Part shown: positions 48,657-60,520 of the stretch, one piece after another
How the letters are laid out: each line of letters opens with the position of its first letter
How positions within the stretch are numbered: the stretch's first letter is position 1
Origin: Chrysochromulina tobinii
Taxonomy: Eukaryota; Haptophyta; Prymnesiales; Chrysochromulinaceae
Length of the DNA: 64,000 bases
Direction of reading: 5' to 3'
Assembly: GCA_001275005.1 (NCBI GenBank)
Contig: JWZX01003364.1
Location: forward strand, 1-64,000
The notes under the pieces: model-generated
Database searches by the model: none
What the model was told of the DNA's origin: nothing
Seen by the model: only the letters and a program-made list of their open reading frames with translations
Translations under genes and position numbers: made by a program

Positions 48657-51600
48657 CTTCGTCGGCAAGACGTCGTCGGACGGCGTGGGCGGCAGCACGC
48701 GCGCCTCAGGGGGCAGCTTGATGAGCTTCGTCACGTCCGCGAGCAGCTTGGCACACAGTCGTCGGAGGACGCGCCCCTCGAGCTCCGCGCCCGCGCCCAG
48801 CCTCGACAGCTCCTCGAGCTCCCGCAGCAACGGCTCGTACCCAAGCCGGACCACCGGTAAAGTGAGCTCATCCCCCGTCGGCAGCAGGTGCTGCAGCTCG
48901 GCAGCCGCGCGCACCTCGGCCGACACGGCGGCGGCGGCGAGCTCATGCGAGCTCTCGAGCAACAAGGCGAGCTCCTCGATCGAGAGAGACGCGCGCACGC
49001 GCCGCGCGCGTGGCCGCGTGCGCAGCTGCCGCGCCGACGCGACCAGTCGCGCCGTCTCGAGCGTCGCGTCGAGCTCGCCTTCGGAGATCGAGCCGATCCC
49101 AAGGCACGTGGTCAGGCAGTCGCCCGCTACGGCGCGCCACAGCAGCCGGGTGAGCGTCGTGCTGAGCGCGGCCTGGCGCGCCGCCCGCGCCGCCTGCTCG
49201 GCCTTGGCGCCCGCGACGGCGCCCGTCGCCGCCTGTCGCGAGACGCGCAGCAGCTCCCCGAGCGCCGCGAGCGCCGTGCTGAGCGCGGTCGCCTCGGCGA
49301 GCTCCTGGCGCGTCGTGCTCGGATGCAGCCGGGCGAGCGGTTGGGCGCCGTGATGGGCGCCGGGATGGGCGCCGTGGTGGGCGGAGGCCTTCGGGGGCTG
49401 GTTGGGCGCCGAGATGGGCGCCGTGATGGGCGTGGCCCACGGTGCGGCGCGTCGTAGTAACGCGCCGGTTGGCTTGAGTGGCGACGTGGCGCCTGACGAG
49501 GCTGACGAGATTGACGAGATTGACGAGATTGACGTGGCCGACGTGGCCGGGAGCGGACGGGGCACATCCCACAACGTGAGCTGCGCCGTCGTCGTGTCGC
49601 CATCGAGGGCGGTGCTCGTCACATCGAACACGAGCGCCACAGGCGCGCAGAGCGGAGGTGCAGGCACGCCGCTTGAGCTTCCACACGGACTTCCACACGG
49701 TGAGGATGGCGCACCTGCAGGCAGCCGCCGGCGACGGCCAAGCGCCATGGCGAGCACCTCGGCGACCTCAAACGGTGACTGCACGCCCACCCGTGCGAGT
49801 CCGACAGGCCAGGCAAACATGGCGCCGCTGCCAGCCCCGCTGCCAGCGCCACCGCCGCCGCTCGTGCCGGCTGGCGAGGCGAACATGGTGTCGCCCGCCG
49901 CCACGGCGCTCCATTCTCGCAGCTCTAAGAACGGTGCCGCCGCGCCGCCCGCGCCGCCGCGGGCGCCGCCACCGCTCGTGTGCGGCGGCGCGAGCGGCGG
50001 TGAGGATGGCGGCGAGCGGATGCGCGAGCGGCCGCCGCCTCCGTGGTCGACTGGTGAGAGATCGGGAGGAGATCGGAGGAGATCGGGAGGAGATTGGAGG
50101 AGATCGGGAGGAGATTGGAGGAGATCGACGACGCCGGCGCCGAGGACTTGGAACGCACTGCATTCGAGGCGCCACGTCCCACGTCCCGCATGGCCGCCCC
50201 GGCTGGCCTCGCCTTCGCCCCGGTCGCCATCGCCACTACCGCCCTCACCCTCGTGGGCGCCCTCGTGGGCGCCGCCCACTGATGACGTCGTCATCAGCCC
50301 CGAGTGCCACCGGCTCGCCTCGCTCAGGAGCTCCGCGGCGATCAAGCCGGCGAGCCCGCACTTGTGCGCCGCGCCCGCCACGCCGTAACTCACGCCCGCA
50401 GCCCACGCGAGCGCCCCTTCTGAGCGGCTCGGGAACGCGAGCTCGCCAAAGAGAGCCACCGAGCCGCTCGCCGTGCTGTCGCCGAGGACGATCAAGTGGC
50501 CGCTCACGCCCCGCAGCGCCGCTCGCACCATCGGCTGCGCGAGCGTCGCGTAGTTGGCCACCGCGCCCCTCGCGCCCTCCTCGAGAATACGATCAAGCTC
50601 AACGGTCGCAGGCGCGGCGGGTGGCGCACGAATCTCGAGGCGGCTCGAGATCCAACGGAGCTGCCGGCCCGCGCGCGACGGCGCGCTCTGTCGCACCTCA
50701 AACGAAGACGGTCGCTGCAGAGAGAGGAAGCCTCGTATAGGCGCCACCTCGGCGCCGGCGAGCGTATACGGCGGCCACGGCAGCGCATCTGATCCGCTCT
50801 CGGTTCGGGGGCTCCGAGAGGAGGAGGGGCTGGCGTTGGAAGAGTAACGTAGGCCATGGAGGGCTTCGCGGGTGAGGGGGAGGAGCACGGAGAGGGAGGA
50901 GAGGAGCGCGGCGCTCGTGATGGCCCCCTCCTCTTCGCTCCATGCCGCCTGACGACGTTGCCGCCGCTGCCGCCGCCGCCGCGCGGCCACCGCGGCCGTC
51001 CCGACTGGCGCCGTGCTGTGAGAGGCACCTTCCATCAACCTCATCATCGTCCCATCAACCTCATCCTCGTCCTCGTCGCCCTCGTCCTCGCCGAGCCCCT
51101 CCTCGGATGGTAGCGCGCTCTCGAGCCGGCGCACGTACCGAAGGAGCGTATGCGCCGCGTGGGCGCGTCGTGCCTCCGAATCGGCCTTGGCCACGTCACC
51201 AAAGGCGAGCACGCGCTCGGCGGCGACCATCGGAGCCGTGGGTACGCTCACGTCGCCGCGTCGCAGTGCTGCCGCCTCGTCCGTCGTCGCGCTGCCAGCT
51301 GCATGGTGCGCGTCCCAAATCGCGGCCACGCCGCGCGCCACGCCACGCGCCGTCTCGGGCGCAGCCGTCGGCACGATCATCGATGCGGTAGGCGGTGCGA
51401 GGAGCGTCGCGCCCAGATAGAGGCCCATCTCGACTGGTGAGAGCCGGAGCAGCGCAGCCGCAGCGTCCACGGCGCTCACCTCGGAGGGCGCCGTGCCGGG
51501 CAGCACGCGTGCGATCAACGCGATGGCATCGGCCACAGTCGTCGCCTCGCCGATCCCGTCCCCGCCACCGTCCCCGCCACCGTCGGCGACCGTTACGTCC

Positions 51601-53474
51601 ATGCTCCTACCGCCGCTGCCGCCGCCGCCGCCGCCGCCGCCGCCGCGGGCGCCACGCGTGGTCGCAGCAACACTCACGGCCGCCGGCCGGATACGCAGCC
51701 GCGCCGGACGCAAGCGCACCGGCGGCACCGATTGTGCGGCAAGGAGGCGGGAGAGGTGCACGGCAAACTCGGCAGCGTTGCGAGCAATCGGAGCGCTCAG
51801 GAGCCGGAAGGTGACGTCCACGGCTGGCGCGGTCACTGCCGCGGCCGCCGCGGCCGCCATCCGCCGGCGCACCAGCATGGCGCGTCCCTCGGCTTGGAGC
51901 ACAACGGCCGCGCGCCCTTGACGCTCATGCGCGTCCCAAACCGCCGCGGCGATCTCGGCGATGATCTCGGCGCTGATCTCGGCGTATAGCTCGATGGCTG
52001 CCTCCTGCGTGCGACGGTGCGCCTCTGCTTGCGCCGCCCGGCGCGCACGCGCCCGCCGCCGCCCCGCCATGCCGCGCGCACCAGCCTGGAGCGCCACAGC
52101 CGCTGCCCGGTACCCTCGCGCTCGCAAGACGAGCATTCGGAGGAGCTGCCGCTGCTCGCGCAGCTCGCGCAGCGACACGCGCAAGGTGTCGGCCGCATGC
52201 ACGCGCGACCGCTCCTCAGCAAGCCGTCTCTTGAACGCCTGCCGCTGGCGGTACGAGCGGTAGCGCGCTTGAATGTAGCTCGTAGCGTACGCGAGGCGCC
52301 AGCCGATGCGGCTGAACTGAGCGCGGATGAAGGCCATCTCGCCCAAGCTCTCGAAGAAGCGACGGATGATATCGGCGGCAAATCGCGCCTCGATCCGCTG
52401 CGCACGCGCCAAGGTCGCCAGCGTGCGCTTCCGACGCCGCACCGCCCATCGGACCAGCACGCCACGCGCCCTTCGCCGGATGTCGACAAGCTGCACCGCG
52501 ACGGCTCGTCGGTGCGCCGACTGGATGGTGACGGCGCTCACGCCCACCTTGTGCGCCGCGCCTTTTAGGCGTGCCAAGCCCTTCGCCATCGTCGCCGTCG
52601 CCCGAAGGAAGGTGATGAGCACCGCCGCCGCCGCTGCTGCCGACCGGCGACGGCGGTCTACCAGCTGACGGGCGAGGCGGCCCCGTGCCACGGTAGAGAT
52701 GAGGACGCACGCCCGCCGCCGCGCCGCCAGCACTCGGTGCACGGCTTGCCGGGCTCGCCAGCCGCGCGCCGCCGCCGCGATCAACGTCGCCGCCTGCGCT
52801 CGCTCATCGGCCTTGCGCCGCACGCGAGCGATGGCGTCGAGCACACCTTGGGACGCGGCGGCAGGAGGATCCGCGGGCGCCGACGCCGCTGCCTTGCCGC
52901 CTCGCCCGCGACCTGCAGTTGCCGGCGCCGGCGCCGCCCTTCCGCCCTGCCTGGCATCCAGTTTGCCGCCGCCGCGACCGCCCCGGACACCCTCAGCCGC
53001 GGGCTTGCCCTTCCCGCCGGCATGCGGGATTGCCGGAGGCTGCAGCAATGGCTCTGGTTCGCCCGTGCGCACGTGCCGTACGACCGCGTCCAGCTCCTCG
53101 AGCGCTGCGCTCTGCAGTCTCTTGAGCTCCCGCGCCGCCTCGTGCTCGTTGAGCCGCACGGCCTCCGAGAGCAGACGCTGGTGCTCGCGGCAGCGAGCGA
53201 CTCCTGCCTGGAAGCGCTCGTCGAGATCCTCGCAGCGGCCGGCGAGCTGGGCGTCCTGGCGCGCCACCGAATCGCGTAGTAGCGCGGCAAAGGCGTTCAG
53301 CCTGCCATCCAAAGCGGTGTGCATCACCGGAGCCGCGACCTCAGCGGCGGCTGGCCTGGCTGGCGTAGCAGCTGCAGTCGACGTCGCCGCCGGAGCCGCT
53401 CTGGTTGCTGGAGTTGGCGCAGCCGCTGGAGCCGGTCTGGACGGCTTGGCCGCCACCCTGGCTTTGGGCGGCAT
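47085..53474 (-). CDS. IQ-motif protein with degenerate kinesin motor domain, intronless
   Basis: ATG at 53474 (MPPKARVAAK); 2129 residues without any intron. Residues about 160-480 hold about six IQ-like helices, for example ATLIAAAARGWRARQAV and TSYIQARYRSYRQRQAFKR, which bind calmodulin-type light chains. From about 940, a kinesin-like order is recognisable: VELDRILEEGARGAVANY, VRAALRGVSGHLIVLGDSTA-SGS in place of the P-loop GQTGSGKT, CSAFQVLGAGVVDLL, a switch-like VALVFDVTSTALDGD, ALSTALAALGELLRVS and ALSTTLTRLLWRAVAGD with ETARLVASARQLRTRP. The ATP-binding Lys-Thr is missing, so motor activity is doubtful. A coiled coil (about 1630-1710) and thirteen-residue PTG...SSAPSWA repeats follow. 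Confidence 0.7.
47690..47960 (-). repeat. 39-bp and related tandem coding repeats
   Basis: Units of GGTGCCCAAGACGGCGCTGA and about nineteen further bases repeat six to seven times with short deletions. They encode TGxGTSSAPSWAP in the kinesin-like protein. Confidence 0.85.
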
Positions 53475-53730
53475 TGGGCCGCGAACAACGCGGGGCGGTT
53501 TCGCGAAAGTTGTGCTTCTTGAAAAGTACTGTAGGGAAACCGCAGAACACGCATTTCTGGAACGAAGTGCGCTCAATGCAGCGCTCCGGCACACTTTTCT
53601 CCACCATGGGGTCGACTGCCACGAGGGGTTGACCTTCGGCCTCGTCGTGTGGCGGCGACGCTCGCTCGAATTCGAGCTCGTTGTGACCGTTGTGCTTCGT
53701 CGCGCGCGTGATTCCTGTGCCCCAGGCAGC
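53475..53730. promoter_or_regulatory. Divergent promoter region, 256 bp
   Basis: Lies between the start codons of the kinesin-like gene (53474, minus) and the methyltransferase gene (53731, plus). No TATA box is evident. A shared bidirectional promoter is inferred from spacing alone. Confidence 0.45.
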
Positions 53731-54947
53731 ATGTACTGGCTGCCTGTTCTACATCAGCCAGCCAACGACTGCAGCCCGCTGATCGCACCTCTTCTACGAG
53801 CAGACCCGTTGCACACGGAGCACCTTCATGATGTGCTCGACAGCCTCCGCGGCAGCCTAGCGCTCCCGCTGACGGCCGAGCTCCTTGCACTGCTGCAGGC
53901 ATCCTGTGCCGCCCTCTCTGCGGTTGACCAAGACTTGGCAGCCGAAGCGGCGGAACAAGCCGGTCTGACTCCGACCATCGTCGTGCCGCTGCTGCGGAGG
54001 GCCTGCAGCGCCGACTCTGACACGGAGCTGCGGGACCGCATCGTGGAGCTGGCTGGGGTGCTGACAGCCTCGCTCGCCTCGCACGGCGAGCACACGATGC
54101 GTGTTGGCGTCGGGTCGCTACCTCCGCTGTCTCTCCTGTGCCAGCCTAATGGGCGGCAGACTGGCACGCGACTCTGGCCAGCGGCGCGGCTGGCTATCGG
54201 GGCGCTCGCAGCGGGTTGGGGTGGGCTCAGTGTCAAAGGCCAGAATGTCCTCGAGTGCGTGCGGATGCGAGCCAGACCCGCGTAGCTCGGTCCTTGCGTG
54301 GCGATCCCGGCGCGACCAAGACGCGCGCTTGCGAGCTGCACCCCATCCCTCTTGCCTCCTCCCTCGTGCGCAGGCTTGGCTGTGGCTCAGGGGCGGCTGG
54401 GCTCGCCGCGGCGCTACTTGGGGCACGCTCGACGTGGCTCACTGACATTGATGTGCACGCCCTTGAGCTCGCCCAGCGAAACGCCGTGCACAATGGATTG
54501 GGCAGTGCGGCGGTGGCGTTCGCAGAACTCGACTTTATCGCGCCCGCGTCCGATTCGACGCCGCCACCCGCGATGCCGCTGAGCTTCGGCGTCGTCATCT
54601 GCGCGGACGTGCTGTACTCGAATGTGGAAGGCGCGTGGATCGAGATACTGGCGGCGGTCTCGCGTTTTGTCGACAAGGACGACCGTGACGCGCGGGTGCT
54701 CTGCACGTTCGGTCGCGACCAGAATCGGTCCGAGACCGCGAAGAGATCAGTCGAGCAGTTTGAGATGGCGTTCAGCGCCCATGGAGGCGCGGCCCATGGC
54801 GCAGGCCTGAGGCTAGTCGCCAGGGAAGCCGTCATCGAGGTGGGGCACGACGAGCCGGCGCTCATTATGCTGCTACTCGCGCCCGATTCGTTGCGGAATT
54901 TGGGCCCTGACCCACTGTCGATGATACAAAAGAACGCGGGTGACTGA
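53731..54947 (+). CDS. Lysine-methyltransferase-like protein (METTL21/FAM86 type), two exons
   Basis: Exons 53731-54254 and 54374-54947 give 1098 nt (365 residues); the join reads KGQNVLE|LGCGSGAAGLAAA. Motif I LGCGSGAAGLAAALLGA binds S-adenosylmethionine, WLTDIDVHALELAQRN is the acidic strand after it, and FGVVICADVLYSNVE is the post-I/DxxY-type motif of protein lysine methyltransferases (Methyltransf_16). Before it, GRQTGTRLWPAARLAIGALA matches the substrate-side helix of METTL21-like enzymes (the xGxxxWPAA motif). The N-terminal 150 residues are helical and not recognised. Likely target: a cytoplasmic protein such as a translation factor; the exact one cannot be told. Confidence 0.8.
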
Positions 54948-55342
54948 CTCGTGTGAAAAAATGGTTGCGGGTCGCCGGGTTGCGGGTACGAATTTAAGGA
55001 CGATCGTCGTACGGCGTAGCCCGGCGGGTACGGAGGAGCGGAGCCTGCGCGCGGCGAGCGGCTTGCCGCCGTACGCAAGACGCACCGTCGCTAGTCCGCG
55101 CCTACGTTGAACGTTCCGCGCCCGCGATGTGCAAACAAATTCACGTCAAACGCGCGAGCACGCCACACATGAATGGAGGCGGCTAGGCCGCGCCGCACAG
55201 CGAAGCCTAAGGCCATCCGTATCATAGGAGCGAGACGTAGGAGGTGTAACCCATGATGCCTGGCAGAGGAGAGCTGGGGGGATGGAGTTGTCCGTGCGCT
55301 TCGCAAGATTGGAGATGAAGGCGATGCCCGATAGGCAACATG
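54948..55342. other. Intergenic tail-to-tail region, no gene recognised
   Basis: Between the methyltransferase and RING genes. Nothing recognised. Confidence 0.5.
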
Positions 55343-56080
55343 TCACAGACGGCTCTCAGCACTCACAAAGGCAGGTGGAGGGGCGTGAGGAACCCGCGTG
55401 AGAGGCACAGCCCACACAGCCCACCGCCAAGGCCTCGCGGGCGCTTGGCCGACCTCTGCCATAGCGGCGGCGGGCAGCTCCTCCGCCATGTCCTCTGCGA
55501 TCAGGACTTCTTGCTTGCAGAGCGGACAGCTCGGAGCGCCAGATTGCCGACGCTCTCGGCCGATGAGCCACCGGTCGATGCACGCGGCATGAAACTTGTG
55601 GGAGCATGGGAGCTCGCGCAACTGGTCGCCAGCTGCGAAGGTGCAGAGGCACACCGGGCACTCGTTCTCACCACTGGCTGCAGCCTCCGGAGGTGCGCTA
55701 TCGGTCGCTGCGGCTTGCCTACGGTCCCCCCCGTGCCTAGGCGGCGGGGCACTCTGGGGGCCAGGAGCATAGGTGCACGCGGGAAGCTGGCGCATGATTG
55801 CAAGCTCAATCGAGCGAAAGCGCTCTGCCTCCTTGTTCATGAGCTGCCGCTGCTGCCTCGCAGCACGCCGGCGTTGCTCGATCACCATGGCGCACCAAAA
55901 GAGGAGGGGGACGAGGAATAGAACCCAAAAGGCGACCGTCATATACTGTATGGCCAGCCCATTGGGGTTTGGCACCTCTGACGGGCAGGCGGCGTTGAAG
56001 TTGAGTGTAGCACCCATTGTGCTATTTGTGCGATTGGTGTCGCACAAGGTGACCGTCGCGGTTCTGGTTGTTGCGGACAT
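55343..56080 (-). CDS. RING-H2 membrane E3 ubiquitin ligase
   Basis: 245 residues, ATG at 56080. One transmembrane helix, MTVAFWVLFLVPLLFWCAMV, lies at about residue 47, preceded by a Asn/Thr/Cys-rich lumenal or outside segment, and followed by a basic helix (RRRAARQQRQLMNKEAERF). The RING-H2 domain is CPVCLCTFAAGD, LPCSHKFHAACIDRW, then SCPLCKQE: all eight zinc ligands are present (C-x2-C, C-x1-H, H-x2-C, C-x2-C). It transfers ubiquitin from an E2 to targets near a membrane. The C-terminus is Pro/Ala/Trp-containing and not recognised. Confidence 0.85.
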   Translation of the reverse strand: MSATTRTATVTLCDTNRTNSTMGATLNFNAACPSEVPNPNGLAIQYMTVAFWVLFLVPLLFWCAMVIEQRRRAARQQRQLMNKEAERFRSIELAIMRQLPACTYAPGPQSAPPPRHGGDRRQAAATDSAPPEAAASGENECPVCLCTFAAGDQLRELPCSHKFHAACIDRWLIGRERRQSGAPSCPLCKQEVLIAEDMAEELPAAAMAEVGQAPARPWRWAVWAVPLTRVPHAPPPAFVSAESRL

Positions 56081-56696
56081 TGTAATCGATATTTTTATTG
56101 GCGGCGACGACGGCAGCGCCGAGTGCCTACCTGTACGGTTTGGTGCCGACGGCTGCCAGGTTTCACTCTCCGGAGGCGGCCTTCGGAGTCAACAGTGGCC
56201 GTGAACCACCGTGTGAAGAGACAGCCGACGGAGCCCAGTTCCGTAAAAAGACAGCCGACGGAGCCAGAGGGGGATGGGCGGTCCCCGGCCGTTTGGGATA
56301 TGGGCATATGGGGTACCATGGGGATACATATCGGGAGATCTGCTGCTCAGGTTTCGAGGCGACGAGGCTCCTTGCGATGGGTATTTATTGTTTCTGACAC
56401 CCTCGCCTGGACACGGACATGCAAGAACAAGTTATACCTACAGATTCTCCAGAGCCATAGGGATCACCATGTGGTACCCTTGGGATGTACAGGGCATGCA
56501 TCAGTCCATCACAATCATCCCCTTTCATTAGCGCGGTTAGACCCACCATTGAATCTGCACGGCTCCCGCCACGAATGCTGGGGGGCCTCGGCGGCATGAC
56601 ACATGCGCGCGAGTTCTCTCTCAGCAGCCTGACGTCCTGCAGCAGGCCTTCCTCCCCACCGTCGTACCCCATCGCCTTCGGCCGCGCGTAGGGCAG

Positions 56697-56890
56697 CCGA
56701 TCCCTGAGCACCCCGATCGCCCCCGATCGTCGCTCCGAGCCCTGCCGATCCCCGAGCGCCCCCGATCGCCCCCGATCGTCGCTCCGAGCCCTGCCGATCC
56801 CCGAGCGCCCCCGATCGCCCCCGATCGTCGCTCCGAGCCCCCGAGCCCTGCCGATCCCCGAGCGCCCCCACAGGTCGAGCACCCCGCCCG
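56697..56890. repeat. 49-bp tandem repeat, about four copies
   Basis: Unit starts CCGATCCCCGAGCGCCCCCG at 56697, 56745, 56794 and about 56851, the last incomplete and preceded by a short insertion. Non-coding, downstream of the transporter gene. Confidence 0.9.
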
Positions 56891-57047
56891 AGCCCGCCTG
56901 AGCCTGCCGATCCCCTAGCGCGCCGTCAGTCGTCGTCGGCGCCTCGTATCAGTACACGAGGTGCGCGGGGCGCGCGCACGCGCAGCTCGAACATCATCGC
57001 ATCCCACTTCCCATTTGTCTTCCGGCCCATTCCGCCGTGGCCCTCAC

Positions 57048-59733
57048 TCACAGGACGATCATTGACATTCCAGCGTAGACGGCGCATTCCAGAATCGTCA
57101 GGCCAAGACCCACCTTTGTGTAGTCGGCGAACGCGTAGCCGCCACGCTTGTACACCATCAGATTCGTTTGGTACCCGATGGGCGTGATGTAGTCGGTCGA
57201 GGCGCCAAGCATCATGCAGCACATCATCGCCTCCATCGAGATGCCTGGCACTTTCATCGTACGCAGGATCGCGTAGATAGTGATGACGGCCGTTGAGTTC
57301 GAGACAATGCTAGTGAGCAAGGACGAGAAGAGAACAATCATGAAGAGGAAGCCAAAGCTGCCAAGGCTGGTCATAGACTGGAGCGCGACGCCGGCGAACT
57401 TGGCGAGGCCCGTGTTGGTGAGCGCCTTGCCGGGGCCGAACGAGCACGCGACGACAAGCAAGACACGGTAGTTGATCGCGCGCCACGCCTGGTCCAGGGT
57501 CATGGCTCCGATGAAGATGAAAGCGGCGCTTATGGCGAGTGCAAGTGGGAACAGGTCAACTATCTCGAAGGCAGAGAGGCAGAGCAAGGTGACCAGCGCG
57601 CTGAGACACGCGGCGATCCTCAACTTCTTGATGACATCTGCCTTCTTGGGCGGCCAGAACGGCCGTCCAGCAGCAGTGGTCTCGGCGGCGGCATCTGTGA
57701 TACGCTTGAGGTGCGCAAATGCGCTCGTCGCCCGGTGTGCCCACACCCAGCTGTTTGGAGCCTCGACGAGCAGCACGGTACCGACAGTCAGCGGCAAGCT
57801 CTGCTGCCGGCTCGAGAAGCCTGTGGAGCCTGGCAAGAGGTGCGCAAGCTGGTCTGATGGTTGTTTCGCCTCACCTTCGGAATAGTATTCGGGTGAGCTT
57901 GCGACGAGAGAGAACTCGCGAATGACGCTCCCGGTGTCACGGTGCCACGTCATCAGAGCTGAGTCGGGATCGGCGAGGGTCGGCTGCACCGCAGACGAGC
58001 CCTCGCGAAGCGCCCAGACATGTGCCCCGCTCAGGGTTTCGGAAGCCAGTGCGTCCGCTAGGCTCAGCCCAACGAGAGGGGAGAGATTCCCGATCGTTGC
58101 CTCAACCAGCACCTTGACGGCACCAGTGTCATCCCGGCGCGTGGGCGCTTCGGGCCGGATGATAAGCCCTTCCACCTTGCGCAGCGCTGGGATGGCCTGC
58201 GCCAGGCATCGTACGAGGAGCCGGTCGCCTTCCTGGATGAGCAGAGTAGGGCTCGTGAGCGGCCCGATAGGGTGGACGTCTTCCAGTGCACGAATGAGCA
58301 CCCTCGGCACGCATGCCGCCTTGCAATCAGGCACGACGAGGGAGCCTAGTTCGGCGGGAGCGGTGCCGAGGAGGAGAGCGCACTTGCGCGTGACGAGTAC
58401 CTCGAGGACGTACCTGAGAAGCGGGCGAGATGCGAGCCAGATGTGAGGGGGAGATGCGGGCGAGGTACGGGCCAGATGCGAGCGAGAGCTGAGAGACTAC
58501 ATACCTGGGCGATCCTCGCGAGCCAAAGCCCGCCGGCTGCAAGCCCGCCGGCTGCACCCCAGACGTCTCGACATCGAGCTTACCATCGAGCGTAGTCGAC
58601 TGTGTCGACTTGCCGTAGCCGTCGGGCCTTGTGCTGTAGAAGGGCCCATAGCGAAACCGCTCCCAAAGCGTCTCGGCCTTCGCACCCGGCGCACGCTTCG
58701 GGCGAAAGTAAATAGGACAGAAAATCGCCATGTAGACGCAGCCTGCGACTGCGCCAGGGTATCCGACAGCGGAGAACTGGAAGAGAGTGAAGGGCTTCAT
58801 GGGCGGGTTTTTGTCGTCCTTGATCAGCCCGTTGAGCACGAGGTTGGTCGACGTGCCGATGAGCGTGCAACAGCCGCCAAGCAGCGCCGCGTACGAGAGA
58901 GGCATGAGGAGGCACTTGACAGACAAGTTGGAGCGAGCGGCCCAATTCTCGCAGACGCCCATGAGCATGGCAACGATGGGCGTGTTGTTGAGGAAGGCGG
59001 AGAGACAGATGACGGGCAACGTCAGCCGGAGTATCGCACTAAAATGGTTGGATGGATTGCCGAGGATGGGCAGAATGACCGCCTCGACTGCCTTTGTCTC
59101 CTCGAGAGCCCTGCACATGACGAGGAGCGATGCGATTGCGAGGATGGAGGTGCTGCAGAAGCCGGACCACGCATCTTTGTCCGCAATGATTTTGGAGAAG
59201 ATGAGGACGATCGTGAAAGCGAGCATCACTAAGTCGGGAGGGGCGTCGTTGGCCATCACGATGAGGGCGTAGAGGTAGAGCGCCAAGACCCAATACGCTT
59301 CGCTCTTGAGGCAGGTGATCTCGGGCGTCCACCTCGTCACTGGCCCGGTGACGTTCCGAAGAGAGGTGACGTTGCCGATGGTGACGTTCCGAAGAGAGGT
59401 GACGTTCCTGACACTGCTGATGTTAGCCGTTTGAATGCAGATATCGCCGTCCATGGCGGAGAAGCCAATGATTATGGCCGAGCCCAAGATTGCGACAAAG
59501 ACGGAGAACTTGACGGTGCACAGGAATTTCACGACATCTCTCACCATGTTGAGGCCATCGGTGAGGGCCCCTGTGAAGGTGAAGTCGACGTCGTCTGACG
59601 GGTCGTGAGAGGTGCGCTCGAGCTTGCTGTCATGATCATCGTCGCCCGTTGAAGACTCGTCGCCCGTTGCAGACATCGTGCTGGACGACTTCTCCTTCAC
59701 AAACGCCCCTTTGTCCAGCGTGACGTCGGCCAT
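57048..59733 (-). CDS. SLC13-type anion transporter with TrkA-C domain (probable sulfate transporter)
   Basis: Exons 59733-58505 and 58413-57048 give 2595 nt (864 residues). Two membrane halves flank a soluble centre. The first half has FSVFVAILGSAIIIGFSAM, YWVLALYLYALIVMAND, DLVMLAFTIVLIF and GTSTNLVLNGLIKDD (the SNT motif of the SLC13 Na/anion family: G-T-S-T-N). A soluble part with EGDRLLVRCLAQAIPALRKV resembles TrkA-C/RCK-C repeats. The second half has VSNSTAVITIYAILRTMKV and GASTDYITPIGYQTNLMVYK, the second SNT-like motif, and ends SMIVL. This architecture is that of the algal SLT/SAC1 and bacterial SLC13-TrkA-C transporters, which take up sulfate. Plasma membrane is expected; the ion is inferred. 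Confidence 0.85.
58414..58504 (-). other. SLC13-gene intron with AG|GT at both ends
   Basis: 91 nt, GTATGTAGTC...CTTCTCAG. The next exon begins GTACGTCCTC, similar to the intron start. The middle repeats CTCGCATCT/CTCGCCCGC. Joining gives SPR|YVLEVLVTRK in frame. Confidence 0.75.
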
Positions 59734-60520
59734 TGCGCTCGTCCTTCCCGCGACCTGGACTGGAGGACTGCGACCTGGACCTCGAGACTGGATTTCGGTT
59801 ACATGTATTGTCCGAAAAAGATCCTAATATGGAGTTCATAGGGCGAGGCTGGGGTACCGGTTTTATCGTCTCGCCTCGGAGTCTGGCCTACTCGGTTGGG
59901 AGGGGGAGCGTGGATGTGGGAACGAATCCTCCAAGGACTCTCAATCACAAAGCACGTTAGCAAAGTGTGCGTTGGCCGTTGCTCGCTCTTGGCTCTCGTG
60001 TCCGTGTGTGCTCCGTGTCTCACACCCATCATCCCCCAAATCATTTTTGTGCGTAAACCTCGAATGTTACGAGTCGCGCGTCGCTCGGACGCCTCCAACG
60101 CAGCCGGGCGGGCGGCGGCGGGCGGTGGACCCGTGGACGCCTGCGGCGCGCGCGCCGCGCGCGCGCGCAGCCGAGTCGGCATCGGTGCGAGGAAGCCTGC
60201 GGCGGCGCACACGCACCCGGCGGGTAGGGGATGATAGCGGGACGGCGGTGGAGAAGACGGCGGCATCGACAGACGCGCCCGATGGCAGGCGCCCCCATCA
60301 GGGCCCGATGGCGGGCGCCCTCTTGACGCCCATGAAACGGCACGGATGATCGCCGATGGCATCGCGCATCATCATGATCCGACGAGCGCTGCATCCGATC
60401 TGTTTGGGATCTGAAACTTTATGAGACTTCGGGATGTCCTCCCGCTGCCGGGCGGGTCACTCTCTCCACTTATAATTATATGCCACCACTCCGACTCCTC
60501 TCTCGTGTTGCGCAGCTGCT
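59734..60520. other. Intergenic, no gene recognised
   Basis: 5' region of the transporter gene and 3' region of the ADP-ribosyltransferase gene. A GCGCGC run lies at about 60145-60170. No coding region recognised. Confidence 0.5.

Noticed and set aside
52699-53730. Plus-strand open frame running into the METTL-like gene
   Set aside because: It lies antisense to the IQ protein N-terminus and is Ala/Arg-rich; recognisable methyltransferase sequence begins only after the ATG at 53731.
56697-56890. 49-bp direct repeats considered as a CRISPR array
   Set aside because: Repeats are contiguous without unique spacers, and the genome is eukaryotic.
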